From assembly GCA_013359255.1 (NCBI GenBank), contig JABWCF010000003.1, forward strand, positions 62,001 to 126,000: a stretch of DNA of 64,000 bases. The letters are read 5' to 3'. Shown here one piece after another: positions 54,682 through 63,071 of this stretch (within the stretch, counting starts at the first letter, position 1; every line of letters starts with the position of its first letter). The notes under the pieces were generated by a model, which was given only the letters and a program-made list of their open reading frames with translations, was not told where the DNA came from and did not search any database. The position numbers and the translations under genes are program-made. Source of the DNA: Flavobacteriales bacterium. GTDB taxonomy: Bacteria; Bacteroidota; Bacteroidia; Flavobacteriales_E; Vicingaceae.

Positions 54682-57600
54682 TGCAACTACAAGCAGGATA
54701 CATATTTGACTTTATCAAAAAGAAACTATCAGAGAGCAACGACAACTCTGAAGTTTCTGCTTTGCTTAAAAGTTTATCCTACTTTGAAATTGATTCCGAC
54801 ACAACAACCATTGATAACAGCAAACCCGAATTAGCAGTTTTAAGTAATCTGCTTTCAAAAGGGCTACCGACTCGACCAAGTTTATTTCTTGAACAGGCTT
54901 TTTTGAACACTTTTAAAATCGGTGAAACGAAAACCGATGAATTGGGAAACATAGAAACAGTTCCGAACAGTTCATTTGACAGCATTTCAAAACTTCTTTT
55001 CCAATCGCTTCACACAATTGACCCAAGAATAAAAGCCGAAAAATCAAAACTCAAACTTGAACCAAGTTTTGAGTTTGATAAAATCGGTAGCAAATACGAA
55101 GAAGATTTTTTGTTCAGACACATTCCTCAATTCATAGGCGAAGAATGGTTTCAGCTTTTGGAATCTCAAAGAGAGTTTACTTCAATCGTAAATTTTGATT
55201 CAACTTTTACAAGACAGCGAACGGATTTCACTATTGAATTTCCTTACAAGATTTCGGACAAGCACGGAATTGTAATTGAAATTGATGGACCACATCATTG
55301 GGAGAATCAAAGCCAAATGATTTTGGACGAACAAAGAGATACGGCAACAGCAAATACAGGTTGGTTAAATACTTTGAGAATACAGACAAGAAATTTTGGC
55401 AACATTCAAGGTCAGTTAACCCGCCTGAAAGAATTATCAAAGGAGCATTATTTTCAAATCCTCAAACAGAATTTTGCAACTCCTTTTTATCAAAACGAAA
55501 TTGGACTTAGGACACTTCAAGTTGTTCTATCTCCTTTTGCCATTGCCCGACTTCAAAAAGTTTTGATTCATTCCATTATTCAAAACAAACTCAATCTTCA
55601 AAACAAGAAATGGAACATTGCAGTAATTGAAAGAGATGTTCCTTGTGCTGCATTAGCAATCGCAGATTTGCAACAACAACTCAAAAACATTTTCGCCTTA
55701 AAAGGCGAAAATGTTTTTCCTGAAATTGAACTCACAGTTTTTGTAACTCCTGAATTCAAGTCAGCTGAAATAAACAGACAAGATTTCAAGAAACACTTTT
55801 CAAATATCAATTTCATTGACGTTGCTAACTCAACATCAAGTATTGAGTTTGATTTATTGCTTGATATTTCTATTCTGCAACGAAAGGGATTTTCGGGAAA
55901 TGAAATTTTTATCGCAGCAAAAAACAAAGTTGTAATTCGTTCCTCACATCATCTGACTACGAAAAGACATTTTCTAACCTCTGATGTTATTTCGTATCAA
56001 AAATTTGTTCAATACAATTCAAATAATCCTGACCAATCATTATTTGAGTTGAAGCCCATTCACACGCTTCGCTATTTTCTTCAAAATATATTTAGGAAAT
56101 ATAATTTTCGTGAAGGGCAGATTGAAATTTTAAATAAAGCATTACAGGGTGAAAGCGTTATAGGGTTATTACCGACAGGTGGCGGTAAGTCTTTAACCTA
56201 TCAACTTGCTGCATTGTTGCAGCCAGGCATTTGTCTTGTCATTGACCCGATAAAATCTTTGATGAAAGACCAGTTTGACAACTTGAAGAAAAATCAAATT
56301 GATGCTTGCAATTTCATCAACTCATCTTTAAAAACAAGAGAAGACAAGGAACGAGAAATAAAAAAACTCAAAAATGGTGAGGTGCTTTTTAGTTTCATTT
56401 CTCCTGAACGATTACAGATGAAGGAATTCAGAGACACTCTGAACGCAATGAATGAAAATCAAATCTTTTTCACCTATTGTGTAATAGACGAAGCACATTG
56501 CGTTTCGGAATGGGGACACGACTTCCGGACTTCCTATTTGAGTTTAGGTAAAAACGCTATTGAGTTCTGTAAGACAAAGAATAAAGAAACAATTCCGCTT
56601 TTCGGATTGACTGCTACTGCTTCCTTTGATGTTCTTTCAGATGTTCAGAGGGAACTTTCAGGCAACAACGATAGGCATAGATTGAAAGAAGATAGTGTTA
56701 TCAGGTTTGACACAGTTAACAGAAAGGAATTGAGTTATGAAATTATTGATGTCAATGCAAACCTGACTAAGCAAGATGACGATTGGAAGTTGAAAGAAAA
56801 ATTAGGCACAAGTAAGCAGGCTAAACTTATCAATCAACTTTCAAGATTTCCGTTTGATAAATCAAACGATTATGCGGGTATAATCTTTTGTCCTCACAAG
56901 GGTTGGTATTTCGGAGTGACGGACAGATACAAAGCAAATGCGACACAATTTAGAGGAGTTTATGATGCAGTTTTAAATGCAAAGATTCCCAACTTGAAGT
57001 TGGGTTCATTCATGGGTTCAGATGCAGACGATGAAAAGACAAGTGAGTTAATTGAAATAGATTCCATTCAAGCACAGGAAGATTTTATAGGAAACAAACT
57101 CAATCTACTTGTTTCTACAAAAGCTTTTGGAATGGGAATAGACAAACCAAATGTGAGATTCACTTTTCATATCAACTATCCAAGCTCAATAGAAAGTTTT
57201 GTTCAAGAAGCAGGAAGAGCAGGGAGAGATAGAAAGCCAGCAACTTGTTTTATTCTATTCAATAATGAACGAGTTAACAACGGAACTAAGGAACATGAGA
57301 TTGACAGAGATAATCTTCTATATTTTCACAACTCTTCCTTCAAAGGAGTTGAAAAAGAAAAAGCAATCTTGTATGAATTGCTTACAGCAATTCATACTCC
57401 GAATAAACTGTTTGATATTGAAGTTAAACTTTACGAACAGTTTGAACAAGACATAAACTTAGCACTGTGGCAGAGCCAAAAAGGATATTGGTATTTGTTT
57501 GTCAACGGTGAAACGTTTGAAGAGAAGTATGGAGCAGTTTGGATTCCGAGTTTGAAAGTTGATACAAGTAGAATTACAAAGCCACTAGATGAATGTGAAT

Positions 57601-58895
57601 CTATCTTGACTTTCATTAAGAATTTTATTCAGTCAAACGCAAATGGTGATGTAAATGTGTGGCTTAAAAAATCAACTACAATTGCAGGTTTGGAAACTTT
57701 GCTGAAAGCAAACGAAAAAATTGAACTCACACTTCGTTTTGAAAACAACATAACCGAGAGAATAGAAATTATTAGCAGATGGTTGCAGACAGCTTGCAAC
57801 ACAGACAAGTTTGACACTTTGGCCACGAAAGAAATTTTACTCTTTTCAAATTCATTTGATGATTTCAAAGACCAAGTAAATTCGAAGTTAGGTGGTGTAT
57901 CATTTGAAACAGTTGCAACAAACAGAGACAAGGCAAAAAAAAATCCAGTCGGAACAAGTGAAAAAGAATTGCAAAGATTATTTGACGGTTTTAGAACGAA
58001 GGCGGACACAGAGAAAGCACTTTACAGATTATCTACTGTTGGAATCATTGACGATTACACTATTGACTTCAATGCAAAAACCTATACGGTTTATGCAAAG
58101 AGAAAAACAGACGAGCAGTATTTTGCAAACCTTGAAAACTATATCCGTAAATATTATTCAGAAGTCAGAACAAAACAGGAAATCAAAAAGGCGAAAAAGT
58201 TTGAAGGCGAAACTGCAATTCAAAAGTGTCTTTTCTTTTTAACTGACTTTGTTTACCGAGAGATTGAAAAGAAACGCTTTGAAGGAATCGGGGTAATGAA
58301 GGAAGCGTGTGAGGTTGGAAAAGAAAAAGGTGGTGAGGAATTTAAAGAGTTTGTTGATTTATATTTCAATTCAAAGTATGCAAGGAAGAACTATGAAGTA
58401 AACGGAAAAAATAAATCTCTAACAGATAGAACAGACGAAGGAAAAAAGCAAAACATAAAATGGGTTTGGGAATTTATTGAAATCATTGATGAAGATAAAA
58501 CAGGCGGACACATCAATAATCTAAAACACTTGCGAGGAGCTTGCGTGAGGTTGATGATTCCACAACCTGACAATGCTTGCTTTCATTTGCTAAAAGCATT
58601 TTCAATTTTCATCTTAGAGCCAGAGAATAAAAGATTGATGGACGAAGCATCAAATAGTTTTTCAAAAGGGTTTATAGAATTTCAGAAAGAAAATAATTGG
58701 ACATTTGACTCAGTTTTAAATGAAGCAGAGAATTACAAAAAGTATGTTCTACAATTTTCAACTCATTCAGGTATTCAGGAAATAATGGAAAATCAAATTA
58801 CTATCCTTTCGGTGAAAGTTCATTCGGAATGGTTGGAAAACTTTAACAACAAATTTTTAAAAGAATATGAACCAAGACATTCATTCGCATCTTGA
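54681..58895 (+). CDS. PD-(D/E)XK nuclease / RecQ-type helicase fusion
   Basis: A 1404-residue protein. Residues about 130-260 hold a Vsr/DUF559-like nuclease module: RTDFTIEFP ... VIEIDGPHHWE ... DEQRDTATANTGWLNTLRIQ. Residues about 470-880 are a superfamily 2 helicase closest to RecQ, with FREGQIEIL (motif 0), LLPTGGGKSLTYQLAALL (Walker A), CVIDEAHCVSEWGHDF, GLTATAS, STKAFGMGIDKPNVRF and QEAGRAGRD (motif VI). The cysteine-rich RecQ zinc domain that normally follows is not seen. The 500-residue C-terminal part is unrecognised. A helicase plus nuclease in one chain, in a mobile cassette beside a restriction system, suggests antiviral defence. It overlaps the next gene by 29 bp. Confidence 0.85.
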   Translation: MQLQAGYIFDFIKKKLSESNDNSEVSALLKSLSYFEIDSDTTTIDNSKPELAVLSNLLSKGLPTRPSLFLEQAFLNTFKIGETKTDELGNIETVPNSSFDSISKLLFQSLHTIDPRIKAEKSKLKLEPSFEFDKIGSKYEEDFLFRHIPQFIGEEWFQLLESQREFTSIVNFDSTFTRQRTDFTIEFPYKISDKHGIVIEIDGPHHWENQSQMILDEQRDTATANTGWLNTLRIQTRNFGNIQGQLTRLKELSKEHYFQILKQNFATPFYQNEIGLRTLQVVLSPFAIARLQKVLIHSIIQNKLNLQNKKWNIAVIERDVPCAALAIADLQQQLKNIFALKGENVFPEIELTVFVTPEFKSAEINRQDFKKHFSNINFIDVANSTSSIEFDLLLDISILQRKGFSGNEIFIAAKNKVVIRSSHHLTTKRHFLTSDVISYQKFVQYNSNNPDQSLFELKPIHTLRYFLQNIFRKYNFREGQIEILNKALQGESVIGLLPTGGGKSLTYQLAALLQPGICLVIDPIKSLMKDQFDNLKKNQIDACNFINSSLKTREDKEREIKKLKNGEVLFSFISPERLQMKEFRDTLNAMNENQIFFTYCVIDEAHCVSEWGHDFRTSYLSLGKNAIEFCKTKNKETIPLFGLTATASFDVLSDVQRELSGNNDRHRLKEDSVIRFDTVNRKELSYEIIDVNANLTKQDDDWKLKEKLGTSKQAKLINQLSRFPFDKSNDYAGIIFCPHKGWYFGVTDRYKANATQFRGVYDAVLNAKIPNLKLGSFMGSDADDEKTSELIEIDSIQAQEDFIGNKLNLLVSTKAFGMGIDKPNVRFTFHINYPSSIESFVQEAGRAGRDRKPATCFILFNNERVNNGTKEHEIDRDNLLYFHNSSFKGVEKEKAILYELLTAIHTPNKLFDIEVKLYEQFEQDINLALWQSQKGYWYLFVNGETFEEKYGAVWIPSLKVDTSRITKPLDECESILTFIKNFIQSNANGDVNVWLKKSTTIAGLETLLKANEKIELTLRFENNITERIEIISRWLQTACNTDKFDTLATKEILLFSNSFDDFKDQVNSKLGGVSFETVATNRDKAKKNPVGTSEKELQRLFDGFRTKADTEKALYRLSTVGIIDDYTIDFNAKTYTVYAKRKTDEQYFANLENYIRKYYSEVRTKQEIKKAKKFEGETAIQKCLFFLTDFVYREIEKKRFEGIGVMKEACEVGKEKGGEEFKEFVDLYFNSKYARKNYEVNGKNKSLTDRTDEGKKQNIKWVWEFIEIIDEDKTGGHINNLKHLRGACVRLMIPQPDNACFHLLKAFSIFILEPENKRLMDEASNSFSKGFIEFQKENNWTFDSVLNEAENYKKYVLQFSTHSGIQEIMENQITILSVKVHSEWLENFNNKFLKEYEPRHSFAS

Positions 58896-59547
58896 GAAAC
58901 TCAAAGTTGAGTTAAACAAATTGGAGCCAGCCGTTAAACATTTGCAAAAAGCAGATGAAAACGCAACTGCACTTATCAGTGCAGTTAGCACTATTCATAA
59001 AGAGTATTCCAAGCATTTGCAAGCGATTGAAAAGCTACTTGTTGATTCCAACAAAGACCATCATAAACAAATTTCAAAGGACATTCAAGATTCAACTACT
59101 AAACTGAATGACTTAGGCGAAAAAATTACTAAGTCATTTAAAAGTGTTGAGAAAGAAGTTAAGGACTTACTTGATGAGTATAAATTCCTTTCATCGGAAA
59201 CAGAAAAGTTGGTAAACAAAATTGACAAGATTGATTTTCCAACACGACTTGACAAACTTGATTCAACTGTTGGTTCAATTAATCAAGGACTGCAAAACAC
59301 ACAGCAACGACTTGGCGACATTGAAAGAAATATCAAAGACGACTTGACCGCAAAACAAAAAGAGTTGAATTCAAGAATTGAATCAGCGGAGAACGCAACC
59401 AAACAACGAATTGACATTTCAGAGAAAGAGTTTACCAAGATGTTTGAAAGGGTCTCTAAAGAAAATAATCTTCTGAAAGTTTTACTCTTTGTTTCAATTG
59501 GCTTGACATTAGGACTAATCATTTACAGAATAATATCAGGAACATGA
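58867..59547 (+). CDS. Coiled-coil protein with C-terminal membrane anchor
   Basis: A 226-residue protein. Residues about 3-195 are heptad-rich and predicted coiled coil (LEKLKVELNKLEPAVKHL, then TRLDKLDSTVGSINQGL); residues about 200-222 (LLKVLLFVSIGLTLGLIIYRII) form one membrane helix with a short tail. No signal peptide, so the coiled coil faces the cytoplasm. The 29-bp overlap with the helicase gene implies co-production. It might tether the helicase-nuclease to the membrane or act as an effector; neither is shown. Confidence 0.8.
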   Translation: MNQDIHSHLEKLKVELNKLEPAVKHLQKADENATALISAVSTIHKEYSKHLQAIEKLLVDSNKDHHKQISKDIQDSTTKLNDLGEKITKSFKSVEKEVKDLLDEYKFLSSETEKLVNKIDKIDFPTRLDKLDSTVGSINQGLQNTQQRLGDIERNIKDDLTAKQKELNSRIESAENATKQRIDISEKEFTKMFERVSKENNLLKVLLFVSIGLTLGLIIYRIISGT

Positions 59548-59558
59548 CACCAACCCAA

Positions 59559-59690
59559 AAAGCAAGCACATTTGCAATTCGCACAAGCCAACGCACAGAC
59601 CAAAAATTGCAAAAGAGCTTGCTTTGCCAACGCAGAGAAAAATTGTTTTTAAAAAATTTCCCAACGCTTCAAAAAAATAAAAATACACCG
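59559..59690 (+). repeat. Hairpin H4 with 3' AT-rich arm
   Basis: Hairpin 59559-59625 (AAAGCAAGC-ACA-TTTGCAATT against AATTGCAAA-AGA-GCTTGCTTT), tail TTTGCCAACGCA, then an AT-rich arm to 59690. The reverse complement of that arm matches the H3 arm (GTATTTTTATTTTTT, TTTTTTAAAAACAATTTT), so H3 and H4 frame the helicase operon as a pair. Confidence 0.8.
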
Positions 59691-59775
59691 ACACACAGCC
59701 CAACAAACACAGCAGACAATGACACGGAAACTCAATATTGACAAGGGATATAGCGACTCTAAAGAAGGAAGGCCA

Positions 59776-59911
59776 GCAGGTAACAGCGTGTATGTGGCAA
59801 TAGCGGGTGATGTGGTAAATCGAAGGTCTGTGCTTCTAAAAAACTTTGTGCTAAACGGACAGGAAAGTGCTTCTAATCCGCTACTGCACATACACGCAAA
59901 ACGTTACCAGC
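59776..59911 (+). repeat. attC-like site C
   Basis: Inverse core GCAGGTAAC (59776) and core GTTACCAGC (59903); arms GCGTGTATGTGGCAATAGCG (59786) and CCGCTACTGCACATACACGC (59878) pair with few mismatches. The inverse core is the exact complement of the site B core GTTACCTGC. GTGCTTCT repeats are in the loop. Confidence 0.85.
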
Positions 59912-59931
59912 AAATTTAAAACGACAAGACA

Positions 59932-60582
59932 ATGAAACGACTGAAACTAATTTCGACATTTATCATTTTGACAAGTTTGTTTGCTTGTGAAGCACCTGTG
60001 ACTTTTAATGAACCACAGCCAACTGACACAGACAATTTACCAAAATTTTCAAAGCGTTTGCAAGGACAATATTTAAGCCTTGCAGACAGCTCAACACTTT
60101 CAATTAGTGACAAATTAATTCAAAGAATTTACGACTTTGACTACAAAATTCACGCAAACCAACTTGACAGTGCTTCACGACTTTCGGGCGACACTATTAT
60201 TGACTTAAAGACAAATGAAAAGACAGTAATAAAGCGTGACGGTGACAGTTTGATAACTCACGTTCATTACATTGACACTTTATTTCAAATAGACTATGAC
60301 AATGTTGTTAGGAAATTCAAAGGATATTATTTTCTCAACACTCGCTACGACAAGACAAGTTGGGAAGTCAAAAAAATTCAATTGACAAAAGGACAACTTG
60401 TAATAAGCAGTATCTCGACCAAACTTGACATTGACAACCTAAAGGAAATAACGGAAACACAGACCGACACTATTCCTCCTTACAAATTTACAGCGACAAA
60501 AAAACAGTTTAAAGAATTTATAAAAAATGACGGATTTAGCGACAGCGAAATATTTGTTAGACAGAAGAAAAACGGCCTATAA
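59932..60582 (+). CDS. Hypothetical lipoprotein
   Basis: A 216-residue protein with a clear lipoprotein signal (Cys19 or 20 in TSLFACEAP) and no recognised domain. It is rich in Asp, Thr and short beta-prone stretches (ISTKLDIDNLKEITETQTD). Its stop codon lies inside the inverse core of the attC-like site D, as is common for cassette genes. Aspartate is coded almost only by GAC, unlike the chromosome. Confidence 0.75.
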   Translation: MKRLKLISTFIILTSLFACEAPVTFNEPQPTDTDNLPKFSKRLQGQYLSLADSSTLSISDKLIQRIYDFDYKIHANQLDSASRLSGDTIIDLKTNEKTVIKRDGDSLITHVHYIDTLFQIDYDNVVRKFKGYYFLNTRYDKTSWEVKKIQLTKGQLVISSISTKLDIDNLKEITETQTDTIPPYKFTATKKQFKEFIKNDGFSDSEIFVRQKKNGL

Positions 60583-60712
60583 CACGGGTTTGGCAAAAGT
60601 GGCGGTTCAGTGCTTCGTGTGACAGTCTTTCGTAAATTTGAACATTCGTGCTTCGTATGAACATTTGTGGTGAAAATCGCCACCTTCGCCAAGCCCGAAA
60701 ACGTTGGCGGTA
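60575..60712 (+). repeat. attC-like site D
   Basis: Inverse core CTATAAC (ends 60583) and core GTTGGCGGTA (60703); arms CGGGTTTGGCAAAAGTGGCG (60585) and CGCCACCTTCGCCAAGCCCG (60678) pair well. Loop has two GTGCTTCGTRTGA copies. Its inverse core does not complement the site C core beyond the TAAC/GTTA bases, the only exception in the array. Confidence 0.8.
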
Positions 60713-60719
60713 ATTTTAT

Positions 60720-61763
60720 ATGACGACATTAACAAGACCAAAATCATTAAAACAAGGCGACACCGTTGCGACAATTTCACTTTCTTGGGGTGGAGCGGGA
60801 GAACTTTTACACAGATATGAAATCGGTAAAAGACGACTTCAAGAAGTTTTCGGACTTAACGTTGTTGAGACAAAAAACGCACTGAAATCAGCCGACTATA
60901 TTTCTAAAAATCCACAAGCGAGAGCAGAGGATTTGATGGAAGCATTTTCAGACAAATCTATCAAGGCGATTATTTCAAACATTGGTGGAGAGGATAGCAT
61001 AAGGACATTGCCTTACACCGACATTAATGTAATCAGACAAAATCCCAAAATATTTTTAGGATTTTCAGATACGACTGTAACTCACTTCGCTTGCTACAAA
61101 GCCGGACTGACTTCTTTTTACGGAACATCATTGTTAGTTGGATTTGCCGAAAATGGAGGAATGCAACAATATCAAATTGACGACATTAAACGAACTCTTT
61201 TTTCCTCTTTACCAGTTGGACAAATTTTTCAAAATAAAAGCGGTTGGACTTCGGAACGTTTGGAGTGGTTTGACAAATCACTTCAAAACACCAAACGAAA
61301 ACTGACCGACAGCAACGGGTGGAACTTTTTACAAGGGAATAACAAAGTTCAAGGACAACTGATTGGCGGCTGCGTTGACGTGCTTGAATTTTTAAAAGGG
61401 ACTGACTATTGGTTAAGCAAATCTGATTGGACGGACCAAATTTTGTTTTTGGAGACATCAGAGGAAATGATGCCTCCAACTAATTTCAGGCGAGCATTGA
61501 GAAATTATGCTGCACAAGGAGTGTTTGAAAAAATAAGTGGACTTATACTTGGCAGACCCTATAACAACAAATTCGTTGACGAATACAACAACATACTTTT
61601 ACAAGTTATCAGAGATGAACAAGGTAACGACCAGCTTCCAATCATTACAGAGATGGACTTTGGACATACTTGCCCGACATTTACGATACCATACGGAGTT
61701 GTTGCGGAGATTGACAGCAAACAGAAAACATTCAGCTTATTGGAGAGTGGAGTAATGGACTGA
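60720..61763 (+). CDS. S66 peptidase, MccF/LD-carboxypeptidase-like
   Basis: A 347-residue serine peptidase of family S66. The nucleophile is Ser116 in FLGFSDTTVTH, the Glu is in ILFLETSEEM, and the His is in ITEMDFGHTCP. MccF-type members hydrolyse microcin C and related aminoacyl-nucleotides and give resistance; others trim peptidoglycan as LD-carboxypeptidases. The sequence has no signal peptide, which favours the cytoplasmic MccF role. It begins 8 bp after the site D core and is the cargo of the last cassette. Confidence 0.88.
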   Translation: MTTLTRPKSLKQGDTVATISLSWGGAGELLHRYEIGKRRLQEVFGLNVVETKNALKSADYISKNPQARAEDLMEAFSDKSIKAIISNIGGEDSIRTLPYTDINVIRQNPKIFLGFSDTTVTHFACYKAGLTSFYGTSLLVGFAENGGMQQYQIDDIKRTLFSSLPVGQIFQNKSGWTSERLEWFDKSLQNTKRKLTDSNGWNFLQGNNKVQGQLIGGCVDVLEFLKGTDYWLSKSDWTDQILFLETSEEMMPPTNFRRALRNYAAQGVFEKISGLILGRPYNNKFVDEYNNILLQVIRDEQGNDQLPIITEMDFGHTCPTFTIPYGVVAEIDSKQKTFSLLESGVMD

Positions 61764-61774
61764 AAAAGAAAAAC

Positions 61775-61810
61775 TACCGCCAACATCGGTTTTGCGTCAG
61801 GCGGGGATGC
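61775..61810 (+). repeat. Half attC-like site E (truncated)
   Basis: TACCGCCAAC (61775) is the exact complement of the site D core GTTGGCGGTA, followed by a left arm CGGTTTTGCGTCAGGCGGGG. No right arm or closing GTT core is found in the next 130 bases, so the array was broken here. Confidence 0.8.
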
Positions 61811-61905
61811 TTACACATGGATTAAGAATTAATTGTGCATAGAATTGCATCTGTGTAGCAATTCGAGTTATCAATTATTTATTCTTATTCCCTATTTCAG
61901 CTACT

Positions 61906-62388
61906 TTATTCTATTTTTACCTTTTGAATATAGCCATTTTCAATAGTTCTGATTAGATATAGTCCTGCAGATAAATCAAAGGTTAAATTATTTTTACCTG
62001 GCTTTATTGTAAACACTTCTAACACCTTACCCATCATGTCTATTAATTCAACCTTCTCATTAAACCCCATCTTATGCTCTATAATAAATTCTCCATGGTT
62101 TGGGTTAGGATAAATTTTAAACTCATCGGAATGCTGGCTATGCTGATCAAAAGAATTAGTACCTGAAATATCTAACTTTGTTACAATCGCTTCCCATGTT
62201 AACCCATTAGTTGTAGTTTTAAATGCACCTACTGTTACAGGATAGCTTGTAGATTGTGTATAGCCTGTAATATAAGCGTTTCCATTGCCATCTATCGCTA
62301 TGCCAGTATTTCTATCATTAGAACTTCCTCCTATATAAGTAGAATACACTAAACTTGTACCCACTATATTTAACTTTGTAATAAAAAT
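61906..62388 (-). pseudogene. Truncated SBBP-repeat T9SS protein
   Basis: Open frame with the remains of a beta-propeller SBBP repeat (IFITKLNIVGTSLVYSTYIG, then GNAYITGYT) and an intact type A T9SS sorting domain (FKIYPNPNHGEFIIEH to the end). The repeat is cut at its N-terminal side near 62388, right at the start of the next gene. A GTG at 62364 could start a 152-residue product, but without a signal peptide it could not be secreted. It is therefore a remnant, adjacent to the broken attC-like site. Confidence 0.8.
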
Positions 62389-62391
62389 ACC

Positions 62392-63051
62392 ATGAAAAAC
62401 ATTTTAATCATTCATGCACACCCCGAAGAAAATTCGTTTTGTACCGCACTAAAAACTACTGCCCATACCTGTTTTAAAGCACAAGGTTGCGAAGTAAAAG
62501 TAAGTGATTTATACCGCATAAACTTTAATCCAGTAGGAGGAAAAACCGATTTCCTGCAATTAAACGATGCCACTTTTTTTAAATATCAAATGGAGCAGGT
62601 TAATGCTGTAACAAATCATTTATTTATTGAAGAAGTAAAAACAGAAATGGAAAAATTACAATGGTGTGATGTATTAATTTTTAATTTCCCACTTTGGTGG
62701 TTTGGGTTACCCGCTATTTTAAAAGGCTGGGTAGACAGAGTATTTGCTATGGGTTTTGTTTATGGAAATGGCAAAGGAGTTTACGAAAATGGTAGTTTTA
62801 AAAACAAAACCGCACTACTTACTTTAACTACCGGTGGACCTGAAATAGCCTACAACGGAGGAAAAAATGGAAATTTAGAAACCATCCTTTTTCCCATTAA
62901 TCATGGTATGTTTTATTTTGCAGGCATGCGTGTTTTACCTCCCTTTGTAAGTTATTGCCCGGCCCGAAAAACAGAAGAAGAACGCAAAAACGAATTGAAC
63001 CGATACCTAACCTATCTGAATAACATAGACCAATTAAAACCTATTTACTAA
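62392..63051 (+). CDS. Flavodoxin-fold NAD(P)H oxidoreductase
   Basis: A 219-residue NQO1/KefF-type flavoprotein: MKNILIIHAHPEENSFCTAL at the N-terminus (phosphate loop), VLIFNFPLWWFGLPAILKGWVDRVF with the Pro-Leu-Trp-Trp motif, and LLTLTTGGP. Family members reduce quinones or modulate potassium efflux channels. The start overlaps the end of the SBBP remnant; no potassium channel is adjacent. Confidence 0.85.
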   Translation: MKNILIIHAHPEENSFCTALKTTAHTCFKAQGCEVKVSDLYRINFNPVGGKTDFLQLNDATFFKYQMEQVNAVTNHLFIEEVKTEMEKLQWCDVLIFNFPLWWFGLPAILKGWVDRVFAMGFVYGNGKGVYENGSFKNKTALLTLTTGGPEIAYNGGKNGNLETILFPINHGMFYFAGMRVLPPFVSYCPARKTEEERKNELNRYLTYLNNIDQLKPIY

Positions 63052-63071
63052 ACAACTACAAATCGGATAAT

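Noticed and set aside
46403-61905. Integron integrase or transposase gene within the array
   Set aside because: No open frame shows the R-H-R-Y pattern of tyrosine recombinases or DDE/HUH motifs.
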